Notes under the pieces: model-generated
Seen by the model: only the letters and a program-made list of their open reading frames with translations
Database searches by the model: none
Told to the model about the DNA's origin: nothing
Assembly: GCA_964349045.1 (NCBI GenBank)
Contig: CAYGFI010000074.1
Location: 1 to 22,175, forward strand
Source: JACJXF01 sp964349045
GTDB taxonomy: Bacteria; Bacteroidota; Bacteroidia; Bacteroidales; GCA-2748055
Length of the DNA stretch: 22,175 bases
Reading direction: 5' to 3'
Translations under genes and position numbers: made by a program
In this document: piece by piece, positions 15,427 through 22,175 of the stretch
How the letters are laid out: every line of letters begins with the position of its first letter
Numbering within the stretch: the first letter of the stretch is position 1

Positions 15427-16140
15427 ATGCAAAAGCGAATTTTAAATTCGGTTTCAAGGCTCTTCTTATACTCATTTCTGATCATGTTATCAGGTTGCGC
15501 GAAGAAAGATGATGTTGTACCTGCAAAGGATATCTGGGACATTGAAAAGAGTGGCATTCCAAGGTTCGTTACAGTAAATTATATTGATCTCAATAAAATT
15601 TACAGGATTTCCAGGTTCAGATCGTCATACGGTCACGATTATTCTGATGCATTTGAGCATTGCAGGAGCATGAAACACTATTTTGAGCCGGAAATGAATG
15701 TGGATTGGTCGAGTATTAAAATCTACTGCCCTGTTACCGGTAAAATTACAAGAATCGAACAAGAATGGGCAGGAACAAAAATCGAAATAGAAGCTTCAGA
15801 ATATCCTGCATTCCGGTTCTCAATCTTTCATATTAATACACTTGGAAATCCCAATGTTGATGACAAAGTGGTTGCAGGTGATCAATTAGGTACACATATC
15901 GGGTTTGAAACCATGTCTGATATTTCAGTGATTGTTAATGACCCCAGTCGTCAAGGTAGGATGGTATCTTATTTTGAAGTCATCACCGATGATGTTTTCC
16001 AGGAATATTCCTCCCGCGGAGTGAACTCAAGGGAAGACCTGATAATTTCAAAAGCTATTCGTGATGCAAATCCGATTACATGCAGTGGAGAAACATTCAT
16101 TACAACCGATAATATTGAAAACTGGATTACTCTAAAATGA
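15427..16140 (+). CDS. Lipoprotein with degenerate M23 (LytM-like) peptidase domain
   Basis: A 237-residue exported lipoprotein with a clear lipobox LSGC (Cys24). The domain that follows resembles peptidase M23: YGHDYSD gives the first metal motif HxxxD (His70, Asp74), a PVTGKITRI strand precedes the core as in LytM barrels, and FHINT takes the place of the usual HxH. His135 is kept but the second His, a zinc ligand in active LytM enzymes, is Asn137. It therefore probably does not cut peptidoglycan and may bind it or regulate an amidase, as degenerate EnvC/NlpD domains do. The core HDYSDAFEHCRSMKHYF, with a Cys, may mark a distinct subfamily. Divergent from siaC and 76 nt before the HD gene. 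Confidence 0.7.
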   Translation: MQKRILNSVSRLFLYSFLIMLSGCAKKDDVVPAKDIWDIEKSGIPRFVTVNYIDLNKIYRISRFRSSYGHDYSDAFEHCRSMKHYFEPEMNVDWSSIKIYCPVTGKITRIEQEWAGTKIEIEASEYPAFRFSIFHINTLGNPNVDDKVVAGDQLGTHIGFETMSDISVIVNDPSRQGRMVSYFEVITDDVFQEYSSRGVNSREDLIISKAIRDANPITCSGETFITTDNIENWITLK

Positions 16141-16190
16141 TTATTCTGGTTATTAAATATTATATATACCTAAATAGTGCTGCAATTTTC

Positions 16191-16198
16191 TAATTTTG
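16191..16198 (+). promoter_or_regulatory. -7 box of the HD hydrolase gene
   Basis: TAATTTTG fits TAnnTTTG exactly and predicts a start near 16205, leaving a leader of about 12 nt before ATG 16217. A TTG at 16196-16198 that could extend the frame by seven codons lies within this box, which argues against its use as a start. No -33 element is clear. Confidence 0.45.
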
Positions 16199-16216
16199 CA
16201 CAAATTATTAAAACGG

Positions 16217-16756
16217 ATGGATTATAACAGGATGATAACAGCAGTGGTTTTTGCTGCAGAAAAGCATAAATATCAGAGACGAAAAGGATTTAATCAGGTA
16301 CCCTATATTAATCACCCGCTTAAAGTTTCTAAGCTGCTTAGTGATTGTGGAGAATCGGATGAAGAACTATTGATTGCGGCCCTTTTACATGACATTATTG
16401 AAGATACAGATGCCACTGTGGATGATATTATCATGGAATTTGGGAAACCCGTTTGTGATCTGGTAATCGAAGTTACGGACGATAAAGATCTGCCTTATGC
16501 CATACGTAAAGAACTTCAGGTAAAAAATGCACCCGGTCTCAGCATCAATGCAAAAAAGCTGAAAATTGCTGATAAAATATGTAATATCAGGGATATAATT
16601 TCCTATCCTCTGGACTGGAGTACCGAAAGAAAACTCACCTATCTGGAATGGGCCCAGCTTGTTGTAAAGGGTTGTGAAGGGGCTAATTCTGAACTTGAAA
16701 AAATGTTTTATCAAACCCTCGAAGAAGGACTTGAAGAATTGAATTCTCAGCTTTAA
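16217..16756 (+). CDS. MESH1-like HD-domain small alarmone hydrolase
   Basis: A 179-residue stand-alone HD-family phosphohydrolase, closest in pattern to the hydrolase half of RelA/SpoT and to MESH1, which remove pyrophosphate from (p)ppGpp. Metal and catalytic motifs are complete: His33 in YINHPL, His58-Asp59 in ALLHDIIEDT, the EDT triplet 62-64, and Asp119 in KIADKICNI. There is no synthetase or regulatory ACT/TGS domain, so it would act only as a hydrolase. The ATG at 16217 is preferred over TTG 16196. It converges on tsaD and their stop codons share the palindrome TTAA at 16753-16756. Alternative substrates (for example NADPH, as shown for metazoan MESH1) cannot be excluded. Confidence 0.85.
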   Translation: MDYNRMITAVVFAAEKHKYQRRKGFNQVPYINHPLKVSKLLSDCGESDEELLIAALLHDIIEDTDATVDDIIMEFGKPVCDLVIEVTDDKDLPYAIRKELQVKNAPGLSINAKKLKIADKICNIRDIISYPLDWSTERKLTYLEWAQLVVKGCEGANSELEKMFYQTLEEGLEELNSQL

Positions 16757-17772
16757 AAGTCCATTCGCGCGAGCGGTGAGATATTCTGGGGAGCAAAAAT
16801 CCCTTTCCGAAATTTAAAATAACCTGTAATAGCTATCATTGCAGCATTATCAGTGGTAAATCTGAATTCAGGAATAAAAATGTCCCAATTTCGTTTCAAT
16901 GCCTCGGATTCAATCCTTTTTCGCAGTCCTGAATTAGCAGATACACCACCTGCCAGAGCAATTTTTGAGATTCCTTTCCTTTCAGATGCTATTATCAGCT
17001 TTTCCATAAGGATGTCGATAATGGTTTTTTGTATGGAAGCACATAAATCGTTTTTGTTCTCTTCAATAAAATCCGGATTCTCTTTTTGCTGATCACGCAG
17101 AAAATAAAGAATAGAAGTTTTTAATCCACTGAAACTGTAATCCAGCTCAGGAATACGGGGCTTGTTAAATCTGAACCGATTAGCATCTCCAAATTTGGCC
17201 AGCCTATCCACATAAGGTCCGCCGGGATAAGGTAAATTCAATAACTTGGCGCTTTTATCAAAAGCTTCTCCTGCTGCATCATCAATTGTTTTTCCTATGA
17301 TTTCCATGTCCAGATAATCGCGTACCAAAACAATCTGACTGTGACCACCTGAAACCAGCAGACATAGAAAGGGAAACTCAGGATCGCGGTGTTCAACGCC
17401 TTTTTGTTTAATAAAATGGACGAGGATGTGGGCTTGCAAATGATGTACTTCGATAAGAGGGATATTACGTACCAATGCAAATCCCTTTGCAAAAGATGTG
17501 CCTACCAACAATGACCCGAGAAGACCTGGGCCACGGGTAAATGCTACGGCACTAATCTCCTCACTGGTAACTCCTGCTCTTTTTAGCGCAGAATCCACAA
17601 CAGGAACAATGTTTTGTTGATGCGCCCTGGATGCCAGTTCCGGAACAACGCCTCCATATTGAATATGGACATCCTGATTTGCAATGACGCTTGATAATAA
17701 AACACCATCCCTGATTACTGCAGCTGCTGTATCATCACATGAAGATTCAATTCCAAGGATGGTATCACTCAT
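16753..17772 (-). CDS. tsaD: tRNA N6-adenosine threonylcarbamoyltransferase TsaD
   Basis: Transfers the threonylcarbamoyl group to A37 of ANN-reading tRNAs (t6A), working with TsaB, TsaC and TsaE in the cytoplasm. The 339 residues begin ILGIESSCDDTAAAV, the family hallmark. The metal-binding His pair is His111 and His115 in EVHHLQAH, with the ASRAHQQN motif before it and the glycine-rich LLVSGGHSQIV and ALAGGVSANSGLR motifs after it. ATG 17770-17772 is preferred over an upstream TTG at 17779-17781 because the family normally starts two to five residues before ILGIESS. It reads divergently from tamB (53 nt between start codons). Length and motifs are normal. Confidence 0.97.
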   Translation of the reverse strand: MSDTILGIESSCDDTAAAVIRDGVLLSSVIANQDVHIQYGGVVPELASRAHQQNIVPVVDSALKRAGVTSEEISAVAFTRGPGLLGSLLVGTSFAKGFALVRNIPLIEVHHLQAHILVHFIKQKGVEHRDPEFPFLCLLVSGGHSQIVLVRDYLDMEIIGKTIDDAAGEAFDKSAKLLNLPYPGGPYVDRLAKFGDANRFRFNKPRIPELDYSFSGLKTSILYFLRDQQKENPDFIEENKNDLCASIQKTIIDILMEKLIIASERKGISKIALAGGVSANSGLRKRIESEALKRNWDIFIPEFRFTTDNAAMIAITGYFKFRKGIFAPQNISPLARMDF

Positions 17773-17825
17773 TTTTGTCAATATTAGTCAATAATCTGGA
17801 CAATTTTTCGTTTTTTTACATAAGA

Positions 17826-20800
17826 TTGAAAGCCAAAAATATCAAAAAAATATTTAAGATACTGCTTATTGTTTTGCTGGTAATGATATCCATACCTTCA
17901 TTAGGATTGTTATTACTGCAAAACAAAAACATTCAAACCCATATTACAGCAATTATAACGACAAAAATTTCCGAACATCTCCATGCCAGAATTACAATTG
18001 ATGCGATTTCCATTACTTTTATCAACCGCCTGCAATTAAAAAATATTTATGTTGAAGACCAGAATGGTGACACTTTATTTTTCGCGGGGAAAATCAGAGC
18101 TACTTTGCGGAATTACAACCGCGACAAAAGAGAAATAGTGGTATCCCGTTTAATTCTGGAGGATTCGTATACGCATTTTATTGTTGACACTGCCGGAGTA
18201 CTTAACGTGAGATTCATTATTGATGAGCTGAAAAACAACGAAAAAACCGACTCTTCCAGGTTTTCTTTGCAGATAAATTCAGTTCAGATGAATAATTCCC
18301 GATTTCATTATTCCCGCCAGGGTTTAAGTTTCGCCAAAAAAGGAATGGATTTCGCAGATATGGATATGAGAGAACTTAACTTAGGTTTGGAGAAATTTGA
18401 GATCGAAGGGGATACCATAGCGTTTTCTATTAAAAAACTGAGTTTAATAGAAAAGAGCGGATTTACCGTAAATGAATTTAACGCGGAAATGAATCTCTCC
18501 ATGCATCATATGGATTTCAACAGCGTTAGTATAATAACACCCTATTCACATTTATCGGCTGAATACCTGAAATTAGATTTCTTAGATTATACAGATTTTT
18601 CTGATTTTGTCAATCTGGTAGGGATTAATCTCAGCTTTAAACCTTCTCAATTATCTTTTAACGACATTTCTTATTTCGCACCAGCACTGTCGGGTTACGA
18701 TGAGGAATTTAATTTTTCAGGACTTTTATCCGGTCAGATCAGCAATTTGAAAGGAAATAATTTACTTCTTACCTATAGTGATAGTACACATTTGAAAGCA
18801 AACTTCACTATGATTGGACTACCTGATATAAAGTCTGTATTTATGAATTTTGATTTTACAAGTCTGGTTACAAATACAGCAGATCTCCAAAACCTAAAAA
18901 TTCCCGGAGGAGATAAAGATAAACACCTCAATTTACCAAACATAATTGCAGAACTTGGAACTATAAAGTATTCCGGAAAATTTACCGGTTATATCGACGA
19001 TTTTGTAGCTTATGGTAAATTTTCTACCAACCTGGGAGAATTTTCCTCCGACATTTTACTCAAACCTGATACAGCAAATGCTCTTTATTTTCAGGGAGTA
19101 TTAAAAACAAAAGAGTTTTTTCTGGGTAAACTTATGAAACAAGATTCCCTGATTGGAAGAATTACCATGAATGCAAATATCAACGGGTACACTTCCAAAA
19201 GAGGTTTATTTGGTAAAATGGAAGGTTTGATCGATAGCCTTGAACTTAACCGATACAATTATAAAAACATTAACCTCTCAGGGACACTTAACGACAAAGT
19301 CTTCGACGGTTCTTTCAGCATCTCGGATCCGAATATAATGATGGAGTTTCTTGGAAAAGTGAATTTTTCCAAAGATAATCCGGAATTCGACTTTACTGCC
19401 GATGTTCTCAGGGCCCGGCCCTATTATCTCCATCTTGATAATTCAGATCCTGGATATTTTGCATCTTTCCTTCTTAAGACAAATTTTACAGGTAATAAGA
19501 TTGATCAGCTAAACGGGGAAGTCCGGATTATTAATTCCCTATTCCGTAAAAAAGATCTTCAGCTCCAGATGTATAATTTCAGTCTTTTCGCAATTAATAC
19601 TCCCGACAGTAACAGGATTCTCGTCAATTCAGATGTTATAGACGGTGAGATAAGAGGTCAGTACAAGGTCAGTACTCTGCCTTCATCCTTTAAAAATCTG
19701 GCCGGTTATTATCTTCCTTCCCTTGAAGAAGATACAGTAAAAAGTATTCCTGCTGAGGATAATAACAATTTTAGTTTTTCTGCAACCTTAAAAAATATTC
19801 ATCCTCTTATCACTTTTTTTCTGCCCGATTTTGATCTTGGGAATAATACAGAAATATCCGGTCACTATCGACCTGAAAACAAGGATGTGGAATTAAATGT
19901 ATCCGCAAGATCTTTCAGCTTTAAGGGTAACGAATGGCGAAATCTGAACATTAAAACTCAAAGTAATCTGCAAACTGTTAATTTTCTGGGCACTAGCAAT
20001 ATTCTGATTATGAATAATAAAATGGTTCTGGAAAACCTGATTATTAATACAATTATTCGACGGGATACTGCGACTGTTGCTTTTGTTTGGAATTCAAATG
20101 AAAAACCATTATACCAGGGGCAAATAAATGCTATTGCTAATTTGCAAAGAAACAGTGTAACTAAAAATCTCGTAATTGGTTTTCACATTGATCCCTCAGA
20201 AATATTTTTTAACGATACTCTCTGGCATATATCGCAAAGCTCGGTATTACTTGATTCAAGTTCAATAGCCATTGATTCATTTACTGTAAGTAATCAGAAC
20301 CAGAATTTTCTTGTGTATGGCTCTCTTTCAGAAAATCCTGAAGATGCTCTTCGCTTTAGTTTCCTTGATATGGACCTGACCGTATTAAATATTTTCTCAA
20401 AGAGATTTAAATTCACTCTTGCAGGTAAATTATCAGGACGAGCCAGTATAAAAGATCCGTTCAATAATATGACTTTTTTATCTGATCTTCAAATGAATAA
20501 CCTGATCATTAATGATGAAAACCTGGGAAATGGAGAATTACTGGCAAGCTGGAATAACCAACAAAGAAAGATTCATATCAGTGCATTTCTTGGAGAAGGA
20601 TTATTACCCGGATTGAAAGTCGAGGGAGAATTTATTCCTCAGTCCAAAACCATGAATTTCACTGCAGACCTGGATAAGTTAAAATTAAATATGTTTCAAC
20701 CCTGGGCTGCTTTTCTTGTTTCTGATCTCAAAGGTATCGCCACCGGCAGACTTACCCTTAAGGGCACTACAAAAAAGCCTGAAATGAACGGAACTCTCAG

Positions 20801-22175
20801 GATAATGAAAGCATCACTCATGGTAAACTATTTGCAAACCCGTTATAATTTCAGCAATGATGTGAAAATCGTTCACAATAATATAGTTTTTAAAGATTTT
20901 GAAATTTTTGATGAAAAAGGCAATAATGCTATTGCACAGGGAAGTGTTAGCAGTAAGTATTTCAAGGAATATAATTTGGATGTAAGGATCGAAACAAAAA
21001 ATTTCGCTTTTCTGAACACCACAGAAAAAGATAACGCTCTTTTTTATGGCCGCATTTTCGCAGGGGGGATTGTCGGCATCAGCGGCCCTACTGATAACCT
21101 TCAGATGAACATCACGGCAAGGTCAGAGAGGAATTCAGTGTTTTATATTCCATTATATGCAACAGAAGAAGTTGCTGTAAGAGATTTTATCGATTGGGTT
21201 GATCCTTTTGAGAAGGAAACAGGCTCCATGCAAACCAGGCCTAGTTATGAAGTGAAAATGAAGGGAATAAAGATGAATTTTAACCTGGAAGTCACGCCAG
21301 ATGCAGAGGTACAGCTTATTTTCGATCCAAAAATCGGGGATATTATCAAAGGAAGAGGAACAGGAAGTTTAACAATTCTGATTAATACTCTGGGACAATT
21401 TGAAATATACGGGGATATCTCTATTGAAGAGGGGGATTACCTGTTTACACTAAAGAATGTAATTAATAAAAAATTCGTAGTTGAAAAAGGCGGAAGATTA
21501 AGCTGGAATGGTGATCCGGCCGATGCTAATATTGATCTTCGCGCCATCTACGGATTGAAGACAACCATTTCATCACTCGATCCTACCCCGGATCAGCAGA
21601 CTTCACGTAAAAGAATTCCTGTTGAATGCGTGATAAATATGTCAGGTAAACTCATGAATCCTACCATTGAGCCTGATATTATCCTTCCCGGCGCTGACCA
21701 GCAAACACAAAACATTGTAAAAAACAGTATTAATACCGATGAAGAGTTAATGAAGCAATTTGTTTCCCTTCTGGTGATGAATAATTTCTATTCACCGCAG
21801 GGAGGTGGAGGAACCAGTTCGAATGTGGCCGGTGTAACAACCACCGAACTCCTTTCAAACCAGTTTTCGTCATGGCTTTCGCAAATCAGCAATGATTTTG
21901 ATATAGGTGTTAACTACCGTCCCGGCGACCTGATCACCAGCGACGAATTGCAGGTTGCCCTGAGTACCCAGATTTTAAACGACCGTATTTCAATAAGCGG
22001 GAATCTGGATGTCGGAGGAAATGAAACCGGCACCAGTACAGCAACAAATACAAATAATATTGTTGGAGATTTTGATATCAATTTTAAAATTACAGAAAAA
22101 CTCCATGTCAAAGCATTTAATCGTGCAAACGATAATTTACTGTTCCAAACCTCTCCTTACACGCAGGGTGTAGGC
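17826..22175 (+). CDS. tamB: TamB-like translocation/assembly module protein (5' part, runs off edge)
   Basis: Large inner-membrane-anchored AsmA-like periplasmic protein that spans towards the outer membrane and, with an Omp85 partner (TamA or BamA), supports outer-membrane protein insertion or lipid transport. The frame is open for 1450 codons to the last base. A signal-anchor helix follows a basic start (LKAKNIKKIFKILL..., membrane about residues 8-33). The N-terminal signature NRLQLKNIYVEDQNGDTLFF matches Bacteroidetes TamB. A long repetitive beta-strand region follows, and the C-terminal TamB (DUF490) domain is recognisable from about residue 1080, with VNYRPGD, LNDRISISGNLD and NLLFQTSPYTQGVG near the edge. 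No ATG exists in the right place; TTG 17826 is the best start. Only the last stretch of the gene is missing. Confidence 0.93.
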   Translation, partial: MKAKNIKKIFKILLIVLLVMISIPSLGLLLLQNKNIQTHITAIITTKISEHLHARITIDAISITFINRLQLKNIYVEDQNGDTLFFAGKIRATLRNYNRDKREIVVSRLILEDSYTHFIVDTAGVLNVRFIIDELKNNEKTDSSRFSLQINSVQMNNSRFHYSRQGLSFAKKGMDFADMDMRELNLGLEKFEIEGDTIAFSIKKLSLIEKSGFTVNEFNAEMNLSMHHMDFNSVSIITPYSHLSAEYLKLDFLDYTDFSDFVNLVGINLSFKPSQLSFNDISYFAPALSGYDEEFNFSGLLSGQISNLKGNNLLLTYSDSTHLKANFTMIGLPDIKSVFMNFDFTSLVTNTADLQNLKIPGGDKDKHLNLPNIIAELGTIKYSGKFTGYIDDFVAYGKFSTNLGEFSSDILLKPDTANALYFQGVLKTKEFFLGKLMKQDSLIGRITMNANINGYTSKRGLFGKMEGLIDSLELNRYNYKNINLSGTLNDKVFDGSFSISDPNIMMEFLGKVNFSKDNPEFDFTADVLRARPYYLHLDNSDPGYFASFLLKTNFTGNKIDQLNGEVRIINSLFRKKDLQLQMYNFSLFAINTPDSNRILVNSDVIDGEIRGQYKVSTLPSSFKNLAGYYLPSLEEDTVKSIPAEDNNNFSFSATLKNIHPLITFFLPDFDLGNNTEISGHYRPENKDVELNVSARSFSFKGNEWRNLNIKTQSNLQTVNFLGTSNILIMNNKMVLENLIINTIIRRDTATVAFVWNSNEKPLYQGQINAIANLQRNSVTKNLVIGFHIDPSEIFFNDTLWHISQSSVLLDSSSIAIDSFTVSNQNQNFLVYGSLSENPEDALRFSFLDMDLTVLNIFSKRFKFTLAGKLSGRASIKDPFNNMTFLSDLQMNNLIINDENLGNGELLASWNNQQRKIHISAFLGEGLLPGLKVEGEFIPQSKTMNFTADLDKLKLNMFQPWAAFLVSDLKGIATGRLTLKGTTKKPEMNGTLRIMKASLMVNYLQTRYNFSNDVKIVHNNIVFKDFEIFDEKGNNAIAQGSVSSKYFKEYNLDVRIETKNFAFLNTTEKDNALFYGRIFAGGIVGISGPTDNLQMNITARSERNSVFYIPLYATEEVAVRDFIDWVDPFEKETGSMQTRPSYEVKMKGIKMNFNLEVTPDAEVQLIFDPKIGDIIKGRGTGSLTILINTLGQFEIYGDISIEEGDYLFTLKNVINKKFVVEKGGRLSWNGDPADANIDLRAIYGLKTTISSLDPTPDQQTSRKRIPVECVINMSGKLMNPTIEPDIILPGADQQTQNIVKNSINTDEELMKQFVSLLVMNNFYSPQGGGGTSSNVAGVTTTELLSNQFSSWLSQISNDFDIGVNYRPGDLITSDELQVALSTQILNDRISISGNLDVGGNETGTSTATNTNNIVGDFDINFKITEKLHVKAFNRANDNLLFQTSPYTQGVG

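Noticed and set aside
16196..16216. TTG start extending the HD hydrolase by seven residues
   Set aside because: It lies inside an exact -7 promoter box and the extra residues match no feature of the family; ATG 16217 fits better.
17773..17781. TTG start extending TsaD by three residues
   Set aside because: ATG 17772 gives the usual short lead before ILGIESS; no need for the rarer start.

Overview
This is a draft-assembly piece of a Bacteroidota (Bacteroidetes) chromosome, probably from an uncultured or metagenome-derived Bacteroidales-like organism. It holds two 10-N scaffold gaps. The evidence for the phylum is an AT-rich genome, Bacteroidetes-type promoter elements (-7 box TAnnTTTG) with weak ribosome binding sites, a single-chain PurL with a fused glutaminase, an orphan DUF1987/SiaC protein, a Bacteroidetes-style ECF sigma/anti-sigma pair, a divergent tsaD/tamB pair, and signal peptides cut just before Gln. 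Nothing here shows a prophage, an insertion sequence, a CRISPR array or an rRNA gene.

Layout. 17-1300 (minus): a eukaryotic-type hexokinase. 1301-1972: a gene-poor stretch with one scaffold gap and what looks like a minimal transcription unit, a promoter followed about 80 nt later by a strong intrinsic terminator, so a candidate small RNA. 1973-7778 (plus): a co-directional cassette of an ECF sigma factor, an overlapping membrane anti-sigma-like/TPR protein broken by the second gap, a peptidase-C39 ABC exporter, a secreted ankyrin-repeat protein with a probable beta-barrel tail, and a small cysteine-containing lipoprotein. This is the accessory-looking, least explained part of the window. 7790-9433 (minus): a uridine-kinase-like P-loop kinase, a beta-phosphoglucomutase-like HAD enzyme and tRNA-Thr(CGT). 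The tRNA ends 6 nt before the HAD start codon. 9680-13375 (plus): purL. 13377-15235 (minus): a GH13 alpha-amylase-family lipoprotein and SiaC/DUF1987. 15427-16756 (plus): a degenerate M23-like lipoprotein and a MESH1-like small alarmone hydrolase. 16753-17772 (minus): tsaD. 17826 to the right edge (plus): the first 1450 codons of TamB, which runs off the window.

How the genes fit together. The minus-strand carbohydrate genes (hexokinase, HAD sugar-phosphate mutase/phosphatase, lipoprotein amylase) would link extracytoplasmic alpha-glucan cleavage to cytoplasmic sugar phosphates, but they are scattered and not one operon. PurL, TsaD, TamB and tRNA-Thr are housekeeping. The sigma/anti-sigma/exporter/ankyrin/lipoprotein run is the best candidate for a co-regulated envelope or secretion system. 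All three convergent gene pairs abut or overlap (11 nt, 1 nt and -4 nt) with no visible terminator between them. siaC and tamB appear to start with TTG.
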